Assembly: GCA_004194705.1 (NCBI GenBank)
Contig: SADC01000058.1
Span: 1 to 64,000, forward strand
Direction of reading: 5' to 3'
Length of the DNA: 64,000 bases
Source of the DNA: Ditylenchus dipsaci
Lineage: Eukaryota; Nematoda; Chromadorea; Rhabditida; Anguinidae
The notes beneath the pieces are model-generated. The model was given only the letters and a program-made list of their open reading frames with translations, had not been told where the DNA came from and searched no databases. Shown here in pieces: positions 21,301 to 36,300 of this stretch. A program made the position numbers and the translations under genes. Position 1 is the stretch's first letter. Every line of letters starts with the position of its first letter.

Positions 21301-24300
21301 ACCCTATTGGTGCTTATACTCACTTTACTGATATACCACCTACCATACAGGCCTACCTACCACCCTACGGCATAGATTGATATCTATTTACCTATGAGTA
21401 GTTGGGGTTGGAGTTGTTGAATTTTTTTTGACCCTATCAAATCGTGTTTTGCATGAAGTTTCAAGTATGAAAGCTAGATTTGTTTTAAATTTTTTGAAGA
21501 TTTTTTGGGACATCCAGGTGGATATCCACCTGATTCTAGGCTACCTATCCCGGGTTTCTGCATTTAGGTATGTGAAATCGAAATTTCGGTCTTAACAAAT
21601 CCGATTCGTGATGCCATTTAAAGTTGGAAATAGTGGTTTATTAAAGATTATACCTAAATTTTGCGGGAATTTGAATTTAAGTCTGAACTAACTAACTGGA
21701 GAATTTTTTTATGTTTTACATGTTCCAAAACTTGTTTTCTGGACTAATTCGAGTATTCTGAAGATGGTTTGACAGTGGTAAAATGCCGTTTTCTGAAGTA
21801 TTTTTTGAGTTTTGGGAAATAATTGATTTTGGTAAAACCAATTATTTCCCAAAACTCAAAAATTACTAGAGAAAATGGCATTTTACCACTGTCAAACCAT
21901 CTTCAGCATGCCCGAATTAGTCTAGGAAACAGGTTTTGGAACCCGAAAACGTAAAAAATAATTTTGATCCAAGTGGACGACCACTTGGTTAAGTTGGTTC
22001 AGATTGAAAATTGAATTCCGCAAAATTTCTCAAAATGCAGGAATTTGGAAAGAGTGGACCAATTCGATGTGGATCAATTCGGTGTGGATCAATTCGGTGC
22101 CGCCTTAATTTATCAGACCAGCCAAATGGACATCTACCTACCCCAGGGTACCCACCCAGGGGTTTCCGATTCGGGTGGCGGAAATATCAATTTCAGTCCT
22201 AATTAACCGATTCCCTAAACGATTTAACGTCAGAATAAATGGTTTGTTTTTGATGGTGGCCAAGTTTTTATTTTTCAGGCCAGCCAGGTGGATATCCACC
22301 TGACCATAGGGTATCCAAACCAGGTTTCAGGGTTTGGTTAAGTAAAATCGAAATTAAACCTGGTTCACCACACGATTTTGAATCAGAAAAAATGCTTTGT
22401 TTTGACTTTCAGCGTGACATCTAAAAAGGATATCTAAAAAGAGACTGCAGACAGAAGTCCCCGAGATTAGCGAATTTCCGAAGGACAATACTTTTTTCTC
22501 CGCCTAATTTACTTCTTTTTCCGCCTAATTTACTTCTTTTTCCGCCTAATTTACTTCTTTTTCCGCCTAATTTACTCTTTTTTCCGCCTAATTTTGATTC
22601 TCGACACGAAATCAACCATTTTAAAAAATTTTTTGTGTGAAATTCAGGGGTGGGCAAAGACCAGATGGCTGGAGACCCACTCCGGAATGGCCAAAAGGCC
22701 AAATTATTGGTTTTTTGGGAGTTTACTAAGGGGAGTAAACTTTTTGAGAAAAAATCGATTGAGCGGATCAGATTTCGGGTCCGGTCGGCTTAATCGCCCA
22801 CAACTCCACCCTGAACCACTCGGAACCACCAAAACCTGGAATTCTGAGCGATTAAGCCGATCGGACCCGAAATCTGATCCGCTCAATCGATTTTTCTCAA
22901 AAAGTTTACTCCCCCTTAGTAAACTCCCAAAAACCCAATAATTTTGGCCTTTTGGCCATTCCGGAGTGGGTCTCCAGCCATCTGGTCTTTGCCCACCCCT
23001 GAATTTCACACAAAATTTTTTTAAAATGGTTGATTTCGTGTCGAGAATCAAAATTAGGCGGAAAAAAGAGTAAATTAGGCGGAAAAGGGCCGGAGTTCGT
23101 TATATAGCATAGCCCAAAAAGTGGTTTTGACCAGTGTTTTGAACGTATTAGGCCGTAATTAGTACGAAAAACATGTTTTTAGGTGTGGGACGACACTTTT
23201 TGGAAAATATTTTTTTGACCATAAAATGACCATAAATGATCATTAATTAAGCCTAAGCCTAAGCAGATATCATAAAGACGAATCAGATTGAGCGCCATGG
23301 ATAACTAAAACTAATATGTGAGCCAAAATATAAAACAGCAACAGACAAAACATAACATAAAAACTGAAAAAAAACTGAAATTTGAAAAATGTCATTTTTT
23401 GGTCAAAAAATATTTTTCCAAAAAATGTCGTCCCACACCTAAAAACATGTTTTTCGTACTAATTACGGCCTAATACATTCAAAAAGAGGTCAAAACCACT
23501 TTTCCGGCTATGCTATATAACGAACTTTAGCCGGAAAAAGAAGTAAATTAGGCGGAGAAAAAAGTGTTTTAGGCGGAAAAAAAATTAGGCGGAGAAAAAA
23601 GTATTGTCCATTTCCGAACTCATGTTTTCGACGACCGAAATATCCAAATTATTTTTTTTTGAGAAACAGAAAAATTCCAAAAAAATATTATCGAAAAACG
23701 AAAATCTCCAGAAAATTTTGTCCCAAAACGGTAAAAGATCAAATTTATATCGCTCGAAACGGCAAATGACGAAAATGGACATTTTTGAAACTGGCGCTTT
23801 TTGAAACACGAAATGCCGAAAAACAATACAGCCGTTTTTTGCGAAAAATAAACTTAATATACCAATTAATTGCCGTGACTTGGTTGGTTACGCAATAAAC
23901 CTTCCTTCAAAATAGCTCTTGGGAGCTCTGCTAGAGTAAATACAGTATCCACTTGGTAAACACTAAAATAAGTTTTGCAGCGACACGGATTCGAACTGAT
24001 GACCATTGGATTAGACAGTATATTCTCTGTGATGCTAGAGCTCAATCAGCGTGATTCAGAGCTGTGTGCTAAGCAACTTCAATCCCTCCTTCAACTACTA
24101 CAAAATTTACCAACTGACACTTTGAGGTTTTTCTAATCTCCCAACAACTTGCTTAATTTAATTTTAAGGAATGAGCCTAGGTCTGTAGTTGAGCGAATGC
24201 ACAATTTGTTAAAGCAGCTAAGGGTGGAAGGTTTGTTTGTCATTCAAAAATAAATAGACCTGATAAAATTTTCAAATCGCTTATTTATTGAGCTACTTCG

Positions 24301-27300
24301 GCCATTATTTACGGTTTTTATTATTATTTTAACTCACTTCTCAAAAGCCAGCCGCTGACCTTTTTGCTCATTTTTCTGGTTTTGGTGAGGGGTTGGATCC
24401 CATTTTCACCTTGGTCCACCCTGCTGTATTCAGCGAAGAAATAAACAAGGCAAAGCATGGTATCTGACTATTCACTAGACCTGACTTTCTTTTCAGGTAA
24501 TGCCTCTGTGTCCACCTTTGCCAACGCTTGTATGATAAGTCTATCAGTAGCGTATGGACATCCTGAATTTATGCTCTCCACTATTTGTGCCCTACTCTGT
24601 GATGCTAAGAAAAACATCCCTTTTAACCAAGTGAACTATTTTAAATTTAATATTATTCAAGTCGCTTTACCACTATCGAAAAATTATTTTTAAGCTTTCT
24701 TCTGACTGCAACTTACTGCCCAAAAACTTTCAAAATCTTGCCTTAACTGTCCAAAAAAATGTCCAAAGAGGAGTACACATGCCTGAAAGGTTGAATTGAG
24801 TATGCTTGTGTGAGCATCCAATGTTAACGAATGTTTTTAAGTGAGCACCTACTTCAATGGTCCAATTTATCAAAAAGTGGCGACTTCCTGTGTGATTTTG
24901 AGTTACTCTTTCCGTCCAGTCAGTCATCTATGTCTGATTTTCACGGTGCCGATGGCGCTCTCGCCATGGCTAATGGATCATTGGTCTCTAATGGTATTTT
25001 TCAGAATGTTTTTTTATTTATGATCGCCTTTATGTCTAATTGTTGTAGGATCATATGTATTTGTTTTGACAATGTATGGATTGGTAAAGACAGGTCAGTT
25101 TAGCTGTTAAGATATAAAAAAATTAAATGGACCAAATTATAGGCACTGGACTTACTGAAACCAAAAATGGTGAAATTCTAACATGCAACGAACTTCTCAA
25201 ATACAGGTAGATTTTCGTGAGTACAGTCAGCTCGAGCTGATCCCTTTTCATGTTATTAAAAAGACTGTAACTGAGATGAAACAGCAAATGTTTAAAATCC
25301 TACAGAAAATGCTGGATTAGGCATAGAGACACTTTTTGATTTTATTAAACGAACAAAGCTTCTTTTTCCGCTAATCGTAGTGTTAAATAATATAGCTCAT
25401 TTATATAGCTCATTAGAAACTAGAGAATTTGGGCTACATGCTGATGTAAAAACAACAAATTTACGATTAGAAAAACACATATAAATACTCGTTTGTACGA
25501 TTAGCAGTAAAAAGATGCTTTTTAGCGGCAAAAAAAGCTTTGTGACGCTACTGGTATATTCAACACCACGGGGCCTATTAAGCTAAAGCCTAATCCTAAT
25601 ACCAAGCTTTTTTATCATTACTTTGAGGATGTTCGGATGTTTTTTTCTGTCCTAAGCCTAGGCCTAAAGCCTAAAAAACATCTAAAAAAAGCTTGGCGTT
25701 TTGGTGTGACGTTTAGTGGTTTTTGGGACATTTGTCCCGCTAAACGTCCGTATGCCGTGTTAAAAAATCAATTTTTGAAATTTAAAAATTGATTTAGTTT
25801 TATCCTCGGGCACAGAATATGCTAAAACGTTTCTAACATAAAAAGGCACAAATTGAAAAAAAAGTTTTAAAAACCACTAAAGGTCTACGCACTGATTTCG
25901 ACATCAAATTTGAACTTTTGTACTTTTCCGTGACTTGCCTTCCTTTTAAAGCTAGAAAAAATTCATGGTATCATATATTTGCGGGAGTTAGCTCTATATG
26001 TTAAAAAAATTAAGCAGGAAACTTTATTGGAGGATTTTCAGGTGATCAGCCACCGACTGAAAACCAATATAAAATATTTAACAAAATTTGGTTTTTTCAG
26101 TGAAGGATCTGTTCTGCTAGTATGCAATGAGTCGCTGTACCTGCGACGTAAACACTCTTCCCGGCTCTGGGTTTTGGATGTTGAATCATTGAGAGAAATT
26201 GGCGAAATAATGTTGCCCAATTTGTTGTCTGAAGGTGTGCTCTTCTCGGATGGCAGAAGTTTTTATCACGCTCTCCTGGACGACCAGTGGAACTTTACTG
26301 TAAGTGATTTTTGTCATTTTGAGGGTCAAATATGTTGACCGAATTGTTTTAAGACCACCCTGCTGGACGACGCCACATTCACACCAGTGCCTGGTCAAAA
26401 GGCCAGGCAAAGCAGTCGCCTTATAGAAATTGGCTACACAGCGATCGGGGATGTCAATGATTTCCAAGCAAATCTGATTAAATCAATTCCATCATCCCTT
26501 CAAGGTTAGCCCTTCATTCGGTGATTGAAAAGATTAGAATCTTGCAGGAATAGTTGTTGACATCCAGTTGAGTTCTGAGATTGGTTTTATCCTAACTAGA
26601 CATGGAAAAGTGTTTTATGCAGGACAAGGAATGGACTTCGATCTTCAGGTTTGGGTTTTGCTTAATTTTATGAAATAAAGTGTGTCGGTGTCTTGTTGAG
26701 CTCAGTGAGAATCTCTCTGAAAAATCTGGCACTTATGCTGTTTAGCTCTCTTAAATCCTTTTGAAAGTGATTGAAAAAAGACGTTTTAAACTACATTTTT
26801 GCTAAAAATGATAAAAGAAATAATCGTAAACAGTTTCTGATCTAGAAATTTATTCCTTTCTTCAAAAAAAATTCACTTCAGTTCCTCGAAGCCATATGGT
26901 TTTTTAGGGTATTTTAGGGTCATTGTTAGATATTCACCATTTTAAGGCTTAAGCTTAGGCAGGGGTAGGACAGATTATGTTAGGAAGCAAACACGTTTTT
27001 CTTACTTTTATACTTGATAAAGCATGTTTGAGTCTTTCCTAACATACGCTGCCCTATCCTTGCCTAAGCATACAAATGTGATATGTAACCAAAACTGACC
27101 CTAAAAAGAACATCTGGCTTTAAAGAACTGAAGTCAACTTTTTTAAAGAAAGGCCTAAATTTTGGGGTATAGACGTTTGGCTACAAATGTAACATTTTTG
27201 GCGTTCTGCCCTATGTTCTGTTTTAGCCACTTAGGCCTACTTAGGCCTACTTAGGCTTAGGCCTTAGGCTTAGGTTTAGGCTTAGGCACCAAAAAATTTT

Positions 27301-30300
27301 CTTACGAACTACAAAATGGCTGAAAAAATAAGCCTAAGTGGCTTAAACAGAACATAGGGCAGAACGCCAAAAATGTTACATTTGTAGCCAAACGTCTACT
27401 CACCTAAATTTTAGGATGAGAAACAATGGCTAAAATTCATTTGCGCCCTCAAAATGCTCATTTACGCCCTCAAATCAATTATTTACGCCCTCGAATTTGA
27501 AAATTGATCAAAATGCTCATTTACGCCCTCAAATTGCTCATTTACGCCCTCAAATTTATTCTTTGCGCCCTCAAATCGATCAAATTGGGTGGGAATTCCC
27601 TATTTTAGATGGCAATATTTTCAGAACTCGAATGTCTGACTGTGTTTAGACTTTCCAAACCGGTATCTTCAGTTCCCCTGAGCCGTTCTGTAGGAGAACG
27701 CATGAGGAGCTCACTTGAGCGACCCTGAGAGCCGCAAAAAATTTGCACTATATCGAGGTTCGCACTGAATCGGGGATTGACTGTACCAGAGAGAGAGAGG
27801 TAAGTTTTCTCAGGCGGAGGTGAACTGGTGATGGTACCTAGGTGAAGTACCTATGTGGGTACCAAGTGGTCGTCCACTTGGATCAAAAATTTTTTTAACG
27901 TTTTTGATGTTCCGAAACCTGTTTTTGGATTTATTCGGGCATGCTGAAGATGGTTTGACGGTGTAAAATGCCGTGTTCTCAAGTATTTTTTGAGTGTTGT
28001 GAAATAATTGATTTTGATGAAATCAATTATTCACCAAAACTCAAAATATACTCGAGAACACGGGATTTTACCACTGTCAAACCATCTTCAGCATGCCCGA
28101 ATTAGTCCAGAAAACAGGTTTTGGAACATGAAAAATGTAAAAATTTTATGATATAAGTCGACGATCAGCTGGTTTCGCTGGTTGAGACTAAAAAATTTGA
28201 ATTCCCGCAAAATTTTGGCTAAAATAAGCATTTTGGTCGATTTGAGGGCGTAAAAAAGAAATTTGAGGGCGTAAATGAGTAATTTGAGGGCGTAAATGAG
28301 TAATTTGGGGGCGTAAATGAGTAATTTGAGGGCGTAAATAAGCATTTTGATCAATTTCAAATTTGAGGGCGTAAATAATTAATTTGAGGGCGTAAATGAG
28401 CATTTTGAGGGCGTAAATCACCTATAGCCAGAAACAATTTACAATTGTTTCTTTTAGGCTAAACTCCCTTATTCGGTGCCCTTGCAAAAGCACATAGAAA
28501 CATGTTTTCTCAATGTTTTAAAGCCTTTTGTGTGTGAAAAACATGTTTTTTTCACCCAGACGACAAAAAAATCGACTTTTTGTCTTGGGGGACCAGGATA
28601 AAGGGTACTTGAGGGTATCTAGATTACCTAATAGATAGAATTTAAACATAGGGGGAAGCGTGCCACCTTTTTCACCAAAAATTTTAAGTTTTAATAGTGA
28701 TCAATGATGATCACCTTAGTCAACATTGCTTCTATGATTACTAATAGATGGTTAACAGAATTTTAATGATTATCATAATAAACATGTAAAAATATAAACA
28801 AATTTTTGGTGAAAAATCGGTGGCTGAAAAAATATTTATTTTTTAATTTAAATCAGGTCAAAGCTTTTTTGGGCAAATTTTCTTTTTATAGGCAAATTTT
28901 GCTATTGTCTAATTAGCTTTAAATCTTTTATCTTTTTTTTCAAAGTGATAATATCATAAGACAGATCTGCAATCATAGCTTTTGATGAAGTACCATTCAT
29001 TAGATTATTTTTTTTAAATGTAAAACAATAAGGTCAAAGCATGAAGGAAGTTAGAAAAATAAGTCGATTAATACTTTTACATGTTTGTGTTTAAAAAATT
29101 AAAGCTAATTAGAAAAAACCAAAATTTGCCGAAAAAGAGTATTTTTGGCCCGAAAAAGCCTTTTCCGTTAAATCAGTCCAACACGATACAATGTGGCCCA
29201 TGCGAAAAAATGAATATGAGCATGTTTTTTAACCACATGCTTGAAATTTTATCCTCATATCTGTTATCGTTCAAAAAAGCTTTTTATACACAAAAAACCC
29301 AAAAAAGACAGATAAAAAATCGGAAAAAACAACAGGGGGACTGAGGCAAAAAAATAGACCGGTTTTGGCATTAAGGCACGATTTTGCCAGAGGGGGGGGG
29401 TGGGGTGCTCTATTAGAGGAAATGCGATATGTGGGTGTGCGCATCTCAACTACAAGCCTCCGAAGGGGCGCAGGGGCTTGAGAAGAATGCTTGCGCACTC
29501 ACTTACCTTAGACATGATTCCAAGCAAGACTCTTTATCAAAATGCTAAAAAGTTTCTTTTCGCCCAATTCTAGTAAGAAAAACTAGGTAGAAATTAAAAA
29601 ATATGGAATTCAGGTACCTCCAGAACCCTTGACCTTGGTAGCCCAAGGCAAAAAGTCGATTTTTGGTCCAAAAAAATTTTGTCGACCGGGTGAGAAAACA
29701 TGTTTTTCACACATTAAAAGCTCTAAAACATCGAAAAAACATGTTTCTGGTGCTTTTTACGAGGGCACCGAATAAGAGAGTCCGGCTTCTTTTATCATGT
29801 TAAGCTGAAAAAGACTAATTCAGACGTCTTTTTCGGTCACTTTCCAAAAATATTTTAAGGGGCACCTAAACAGCATAAGTACGAAATTCTCATTGTCTCA
29901 TTTCCGGGGTGTGTCAAGAAATTAGGACACTTTCAACCTCCAAACCTTTTTATTATGACGCAAGTCCGTCATTCTCAAACGCAAATCAACTTAAATTGTC
30001 ATAAAAAAATTTTGGTATATAATTTCAAAAACACGATTTTCGCGCAGTCTGCAATATGGTTTGGGCCTTGCTTATCAAAAAGTGCTGGTTACAGACCAGG
30101 ACTCAAACCGCACGGGAAATCAAGCGAAAACCGTGCTTTTGATATTTTATACCAAAAACATTTCTTATGAAAATTTAAGCTGATATGCGTTTACACAATT
30201 TCGGATTTAAGTCATAACAAAAAGTGTGGAGTGTTAAAAGTGTCCTACTTTCTTGGGACCCCAGTACATGTGAAAATACACATTTTTTGTTTTCACAGGA

Positions 30301-33300
30301 CACAAACCTAACCTGGACAGAGCTACCTTTGATTGAAACGATCGTAGGAATGACTTGTCACAGCAACTGCTTAATCCTTCGCTCTGGTTCTGGTCACTTG
30401 TGGGAAATGGGGTCATTAACTGATTTCTTCGACAACCAGCACCATTCTAAAACACCCACTAAGAAGGCTAGGAAGATCCGTATTCCAAACAAGTGATATT
30501 TTGATTTACCATTCCAATAATTTTTACAAATCAAATTGCAGAAGGAGGTGCACAAGTGTAGCCAGCACTGCTGGTTGCATGGGCTATGTCACTGATAATG
30601 GCCGGTGTTTCTTTTACGGCCGACACGTGATCACATCACAGGATGAAGGTCTGGACTCTATTCCAGCAGTATTGCTCTGGGAAGACTCACGCAGTTATTG
30701 TCAGCAAAAGTGGCATGCTCTATACCTCTGGTCTCAACAACATGAATCAGTGTGGACGCGAAGAAGTTGGTTCAAATTTTAAAACCCAGATCACTGTTAG
30801 CAATTTGACTCCAATTGCCGGAGTTATCGACTACGATAGAAAAACTTTGACCTGAGCTTTTTTTGGAGTTGGCCAGACTTGCGGACAACATTTTGCGGAC
30901 GAAATGCTTGCGGACCAAATTTTGCGGACGAAAATTTGCGGATAAAGATTTGCGGACGAGACTTTGCGGACCAAATTTCGCGGATGCAACATTTGCGGAC
31001 CGACTTTTGCGGATAAACTGAAGCTTGGCAGAAAAGGAGCAGAAAAAAGAAGGTATCTCAAGCCGGAGTGAAGGATGACAGCATTAAAACTAAGTTAGTC
31101 GAACCTGTGACTTAGGCGATGCTTATATGAAGTTCGCAAATTCTCGTCCGCAAATCTTTGTCCGAAAGTCTTCGTCCGCAAATGTTCGTCCGCAAATCTT
31201 GCGTCCGCAAGATTTGATCCACAAAAGTTGAGGCGCAAAACCTCATCCGCAAAGCTTTGTCCGCAATAATCACGTCCGGAAACACGCATCCGCAAAATAT
31301 TGTCCGCAAGTCTGGCCAACCGCTTTTTTGGATAATATTTTTTGAAACACTCTTGGCTCTTAAAGGGGCATGCCCACGCTAATAAGAGGTGGTGCCCGGG
31401 AATTCAATTTTTTTTCCTGATCATTGAACTTCTGTACGGATTTTTCAACTTGGTTTCTAACAAAACAAAGCCTAGAATTTAATTTTAGGTATAGTTGTGT
31501 TAGAAACCAAGTTGAAAATCCGTACAGAGGTTCAATGATTAAGAAAAAAATTTGAATTCCCGGGCACCACCTCTTATTAGCGTGGGCATGCCCTTTAAAG
31601 GGGGGGGGGGTGCACATCGAGAAGCGAATATTTTGAACTCTCAGGTTCGATTCCCACTGGCTGCACGCGCTATTTTTTTAGCCCATTTTTAGTAGGTTAA
31701 CTCACTTATAGGGTCAAAAAGTATCGAGCAGTCTATTGCAACCGTTTCCAACACTGCTTTACTGTCAGCAGCTGCCTTAATTTCGCGATTTCATGCATAT
31801 GACCATCACAATAAAGGGAAACCAACGATAAACCATTTATTTTGGTTTTCATCACCTCTTCCTCTACTCATTTTACTGACTTCTCGCAAAGTTATAGAGT
31901 TAGAATTTAGGTGCGCCTCTAGGTTACCAACTTACATTTCGCCAACGGCTTCTTTTTACCAACGTCGTCTTTTTACTGCTACCTTCCTATTACCAACGAT
32001 TCTTTTTACCAATAACTCTTTCTGTTAATAGATTCTTTTACCGGTACCATTACTTTATCTATACATGATACTATTCATACAATTTTATTAGCTAAAATAT
32101 AAATAACTACCGTATTTCCTCTAATAGTGGCCATGGGCTACTATTGTTCAACCTCCCGAAAATCGGAAAAATTCGTACTCGATCTCGAGATTTGCGGGTG
32201 ATCAACCAAGATTTGAAAAGTGGAAACAGTAAAGCTCGTGAGAGTTAAAGGACCTTGTCTCTTCCTTATCATGGCAATTTCAAAGGTTTGAATGCGCGCG
32301 GGACCACATAGATTTTGTCAATAATGTTTTCGAATTATTTTTATTTGCATTTTAAATTTAAAAGGTTATGTTCTATTCGATATAATGTCACCTAGTGACA
32401 GTAATAGCTGCGGAGCAGTGAAAGTCGGATAAGTTGTCCGATATGGCATTGTCAAGCGACGTTGGGCTCGACTAGTCAACAGTTCTAAGTTTTGAACAAA
32501 TTTTCAAATTTATTTCTAAACAATCAGCGCAAACAAAAAAATAATTCGGCATTATTTGTCAAAATGTGTATGGTCCCACGCGCATTCAAACCTTACAAAT
32601 TGCCGTGATATGGAAGAGACAGGGTCTTTTAAGAAAATGCACTAAACAGGTCTGCAAACTAATTGCTCTACGCTGAGATACAGATGCTCAAAGTCGAGGG
32701 GGGGCTACTATTAGAGGGTGGGCTACTATTAGAGGAGATACGGTAGCGTGGTTTTATTGCAACAACTATCCCTTGTAAGTATTCTTCTGGAGTCATATAT
32801 CTAGCTAAAACTCTTAGGAAGCGCAATACTTGTTCCTTGATTCTCTCACCGCATTCTATTGCGTGTGCATGCCGGCTTCTACCTCCTCTATTAGTCAACC
32901 AGTCATAATAATCATTCTCAAAGTCGGAAGAGTGAGAAAATCGTAGCTTCATCATAAACTCCCACATTTTCACGTGAAATCATTAACAAGTCTTTTTAAA
33001 CGGCTGTTATTGGCCTCGTTAAAGTTGTTTGATCTTGGGCGACCGTTGAAGACAAGGTCATACACATTCCACGGTTGATGTGCAAACATAGGTTCAATGC
33101 CGTGACCACCAATATAAGTGTTGTAAAACCAATAAAAAAGTGGTTGCAGCTCCGGTACATCCACCATATCTGCATAGAAAACATTAAATAGTGTAAACTA
33201 ATTTTTTGAATTTATGTTAGACTAAAAATATTGTTAACAAAAAGTATTAAGAATAAATTAAAAATTGAATAATAAAAAAGTAATTAAGAAAGATTGATAA

Positions 33301-36300
33301 TCAATTAATATAACGGCCCCCTGGCGGGTTAATAAAATGGATCAAATTGAATTTCCGCACCAAAAGTGTGAAATTCCGCACCAAATTAATTAAATTCCGC
33401 AAAATTCAAATTCGTTCTAAAATAGTGAATTTCCGCACCAAAATTGTGAAATTCCGCACCAAATTTTAAAAAAAATTATTTATGCCTTTTTCTGTCCAAG
33501 ACCAACCAAATTTTGCAAGAATTCAAATTTTTTAGTCTGAAAATTACTTGGATTGCTTAGAATCCCAACCCGGAATGGTCACAAGCCCATTGTCTGTGTC
33601 AGATCTACTTCGAACTCAATAACTCAATTTATTCAAACTCAATAACTCAATTCATTTCACTCCTGTAACAACAATAGCAGCAACAACAACAAACATTCAA
33701 ATCAGATTCTTTCAAGAGCATTAGGCACCTTTTTTTCTTATTTCCTCTTGGCATATTTGTGCTAAATAAAAACATGTGTTGAAAACATGAGAAACCGAAA
33801 TTCCGGCGACATAATTAGAACTGCCTAGAACTGCCTTCCATGAACGAAAAAAGAGACAATGCTCAACTTTTTATACACGATAAAACAGCACAGACAATGA
33901 AATAAAAAATTTGGTGCGGAATTTCACAATTTTGGTGCGGAAATTCACTATTTTTAGAACGAATTTGAATTTGGTGCGGAATTTAATTAATTTGGTGCGG
34001 AATTTCACACTTTTGGTGCGGAAATTCACTTACAGCCTAATAAAATAAATAACGGCCGGCCGTTATATTGAGCAAATACGGTATACAGCGAAAATGAACT
34101 GAACTCATAGGCGAAATTATATTAGCGGTAAAAAGAATCTATTAGTAAAAAGAGTTATTGGTAAAAAGAATCTGTTGGTGAAAAGAAGATAATGGTAAAA
34201 AGGATACCATTAGTAAAAAGAGTCACTGGTAAAAATAAGACGTTGGCGAAATGTGAATTGGTAACCTAGAGGCGCACCAGAATGTCAAGGGAAATCACAA
34301 GGATATTACTTAACACAAAATCGGTTAAAAATTGGGTAGCTTGCGAAGATCAGACCCAGCGACAAAAGAGTATATTTGAAGGGTAGGATGGCACGGAATC
34401 AAACAGTTTTGGATTTCAGCTCTAACTAACTTTTACTTTTTTTCTTTTGCGATAGCTTAAAGGGGTATGCTCGCCGCCGATGGGATATTTTAAAAGGCGG
34501 TAAATTTAAAAAAAGAATTATTTTAAAATAAAAATTTCTTGAGCACTTTTCAGGCAATATATATTCATGAAGAGCTCGCCTAACTAACAGTATAGGTGGC
34601 TCGGTGGTAAAGCATTGGTGTACTGTGAAAGTCGTAAGTGCACTCAGGGGGGGGGGGGGGTGCACTTGGGGGTCTGTCCTGTGAAAGTCGCTAATCGGTT
34701 CGACTCCGACTAAAAGAAATATCTTTTTCTTGACTTTTACTGAAATATGGGTAAAATTGCGACTCGCTACAAATTGTGACCCGCTACAGTTTCGAATTTA
34801 TTAATTTATTTTTTGACGGTTTTTTTGCATGTTCTTTTGACTTTTTTAACTTAGGCCTTAGGCTTAGGCGGAAAAGACCAGCGCACGTTAGGACGGGCTC
34901 AAACGTGTGTCCCAGACTGAGCACCAAAACGCGCCGATTTGAAAAATCTGTAGCGAGTCACAATTTGTAGCGAGTTGAAGGTCAGTCGAAATATGACATT
35001 TAATTCTCGTTTCAATTTCTCTGGTACCCGCCTTTCAAAATTTTCCCATCGGCGACGAGAATGTTCCTTTAAAAGAAAGCTTAGAATCTTGGCTACACAT
35101 TGGTGTATAAAACGTGCACAGGTCAAGAGGTATCAATCAAAGAATGACCCAAAATGAATGGTTTTTCAAACAAAAACAGATTTCAGGTGATGTTTTAGCC
35201 TGCAACTCAGCGGGGGCAGTTGTTTAAGCGTGCGCTAATGGTGTTGTTAAATAGCCAAGAGCCTGAGCATCATTTTGATACCGAAATTGTGTATGAAACA
35301 AGAGAAAAAATCCAGAGTTTGAAATATTCGCTCCTCGATGTGCACCCCCTTTAAAGGGGCATGCCCACGCTAATAAGAGGTGGTGCCCGGGAATTCAAAT
35401 TTTTTTCTTAATCATTGAACTTCTGTACGGATTTTCAAACTTGATTTCTAGCAAAACCATACCTATAATTAAATTCTAGGCCTTGTTTTGTTAGAAACCA
35501 TGTTTGAAAACCGAACATAAATCTAATGGACAGGAAAAAAATTGAATTCCCGGGCACCACCTCTTATTAGCGTGGGCATGCCATTTAAACATTTGTATAA
35601 ACCAAAAAGTTCCGAAAAAATATTAAAGAATTTTGGTTTTAAAACAAAAGAAGGGGTGTATTCTAGTCGAATTCGCATAGGCACGTGAATTTTTTTATTG
35701 AAGTTATAAATCCTTCAATCACATTTATTTGAACACATTATACATTCAGAATCCTCGCTTTGCTCTTCCATGTCCATCTTCCACCTCCCCTGATGCAGTC
35801 CACAACCTGAAAAACCTGCTGCCTACTTCCACCAACTCCATCCACTCCACTGGCTCAAGCGGAGCTGGCTATTGCCCCAAAACCTGCACTTATTTGTAAA
35901 AGATGTTGCTTCCATCTGTTTGAGATGTGGGGGATGTTCAGCCAGAGGGGATTTATGCCCATTCTCAACCAAAAATTATCTTTCCGCTCCAGTTCGTCCA
36001 ATGGCCCACAAAATTTTAGGCATATCGTCCACGTCCTCTCCTACCAAACTGCCAGGAGCTCCCCTGTCTGTGTGGAGTGGGCGAAAGCAGTTGTCTAAGA
36101 TGTGGCATTTGCAGGAGCTGCAGTGATTTGGTGGCTGTAAACCGACTGGCGAGCCTGTCCATCGATGAAAAATTGGATGAGGAAGAAGAATGTAGTAATT
36201 ACAAAGAGAGTGGAATGGACGAAGTTAGTGGCGTGGAAGAGCTAGAAGAAGGCGAGTTCGAAATCCCAATTTCAAATGCAACAAACCCCCGAAAGAAGAT

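Larger units (their letters stand above)
20917..23840. mobile_element. Composite element with CGGCTGTATTG... TIRs enclosing other elements
   Basis: Left end GGGCTGTATTGATTTTCGGC with AAAAAGCGCCAGTTTCAAAA; right end the inverse (TTTTGAAACTGGCGCTTTTT, GAAAAACAATACAGCC). Subterminal words TTTTCGTCATTTGCTGTT and GGAGAAATGAGTTTGG repeat. Inside lie a 'CCACTTGG' foldback (about 21715-22005) and the 9-bp-TSD foldback 22483-23609. Between 22006 and 22480 are TGTGGATCAATTCGG repeats. No transposase is seen. Confidence 0.65.
31910..34278. mobile_element. MULE with TTTTTACCAACG arrays and transposase remnant
   Basis: Termini GGTGCGCCTCTAGGTTACC and the inverse at 34260-34278. Arrays: left (31925-32050) ACCAACGxxTTCTTTTTACC, right (34110-34265) GGTAAAAAGAATCTATTAG. 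The flanks share only AGAATxT, so the TSD is imperfect. Inside are a CCGTATTTCCTCTAATAG element (32109-32750), a minus-strand MULE C-terminal fragment and the nested foldback at 33339-34037. Confidence 0.7.

Noticed and set aside
22594..23051. Pair of 115-residue open frames on opposite strands with nearly identical protein
   Set aside because: They are mirror images of the two arms of one hairpin, not genes.
27230..27290. Interstitial telomere (TTAGGC)n
   Set aside because: Words are irregular (CTTAGGCCTACTTAGGCC) and sit in the loop of a palindrome; similar words occur in several unrelated repeats. Only weak support for a nematode.
30620..30690. Programmed ribosomal frameshifting as the explanation for frame breaks
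   Set aside because: Breaks go in both directions, show no common slippery site or downstream structure, and occur in genes with unrelated functions.
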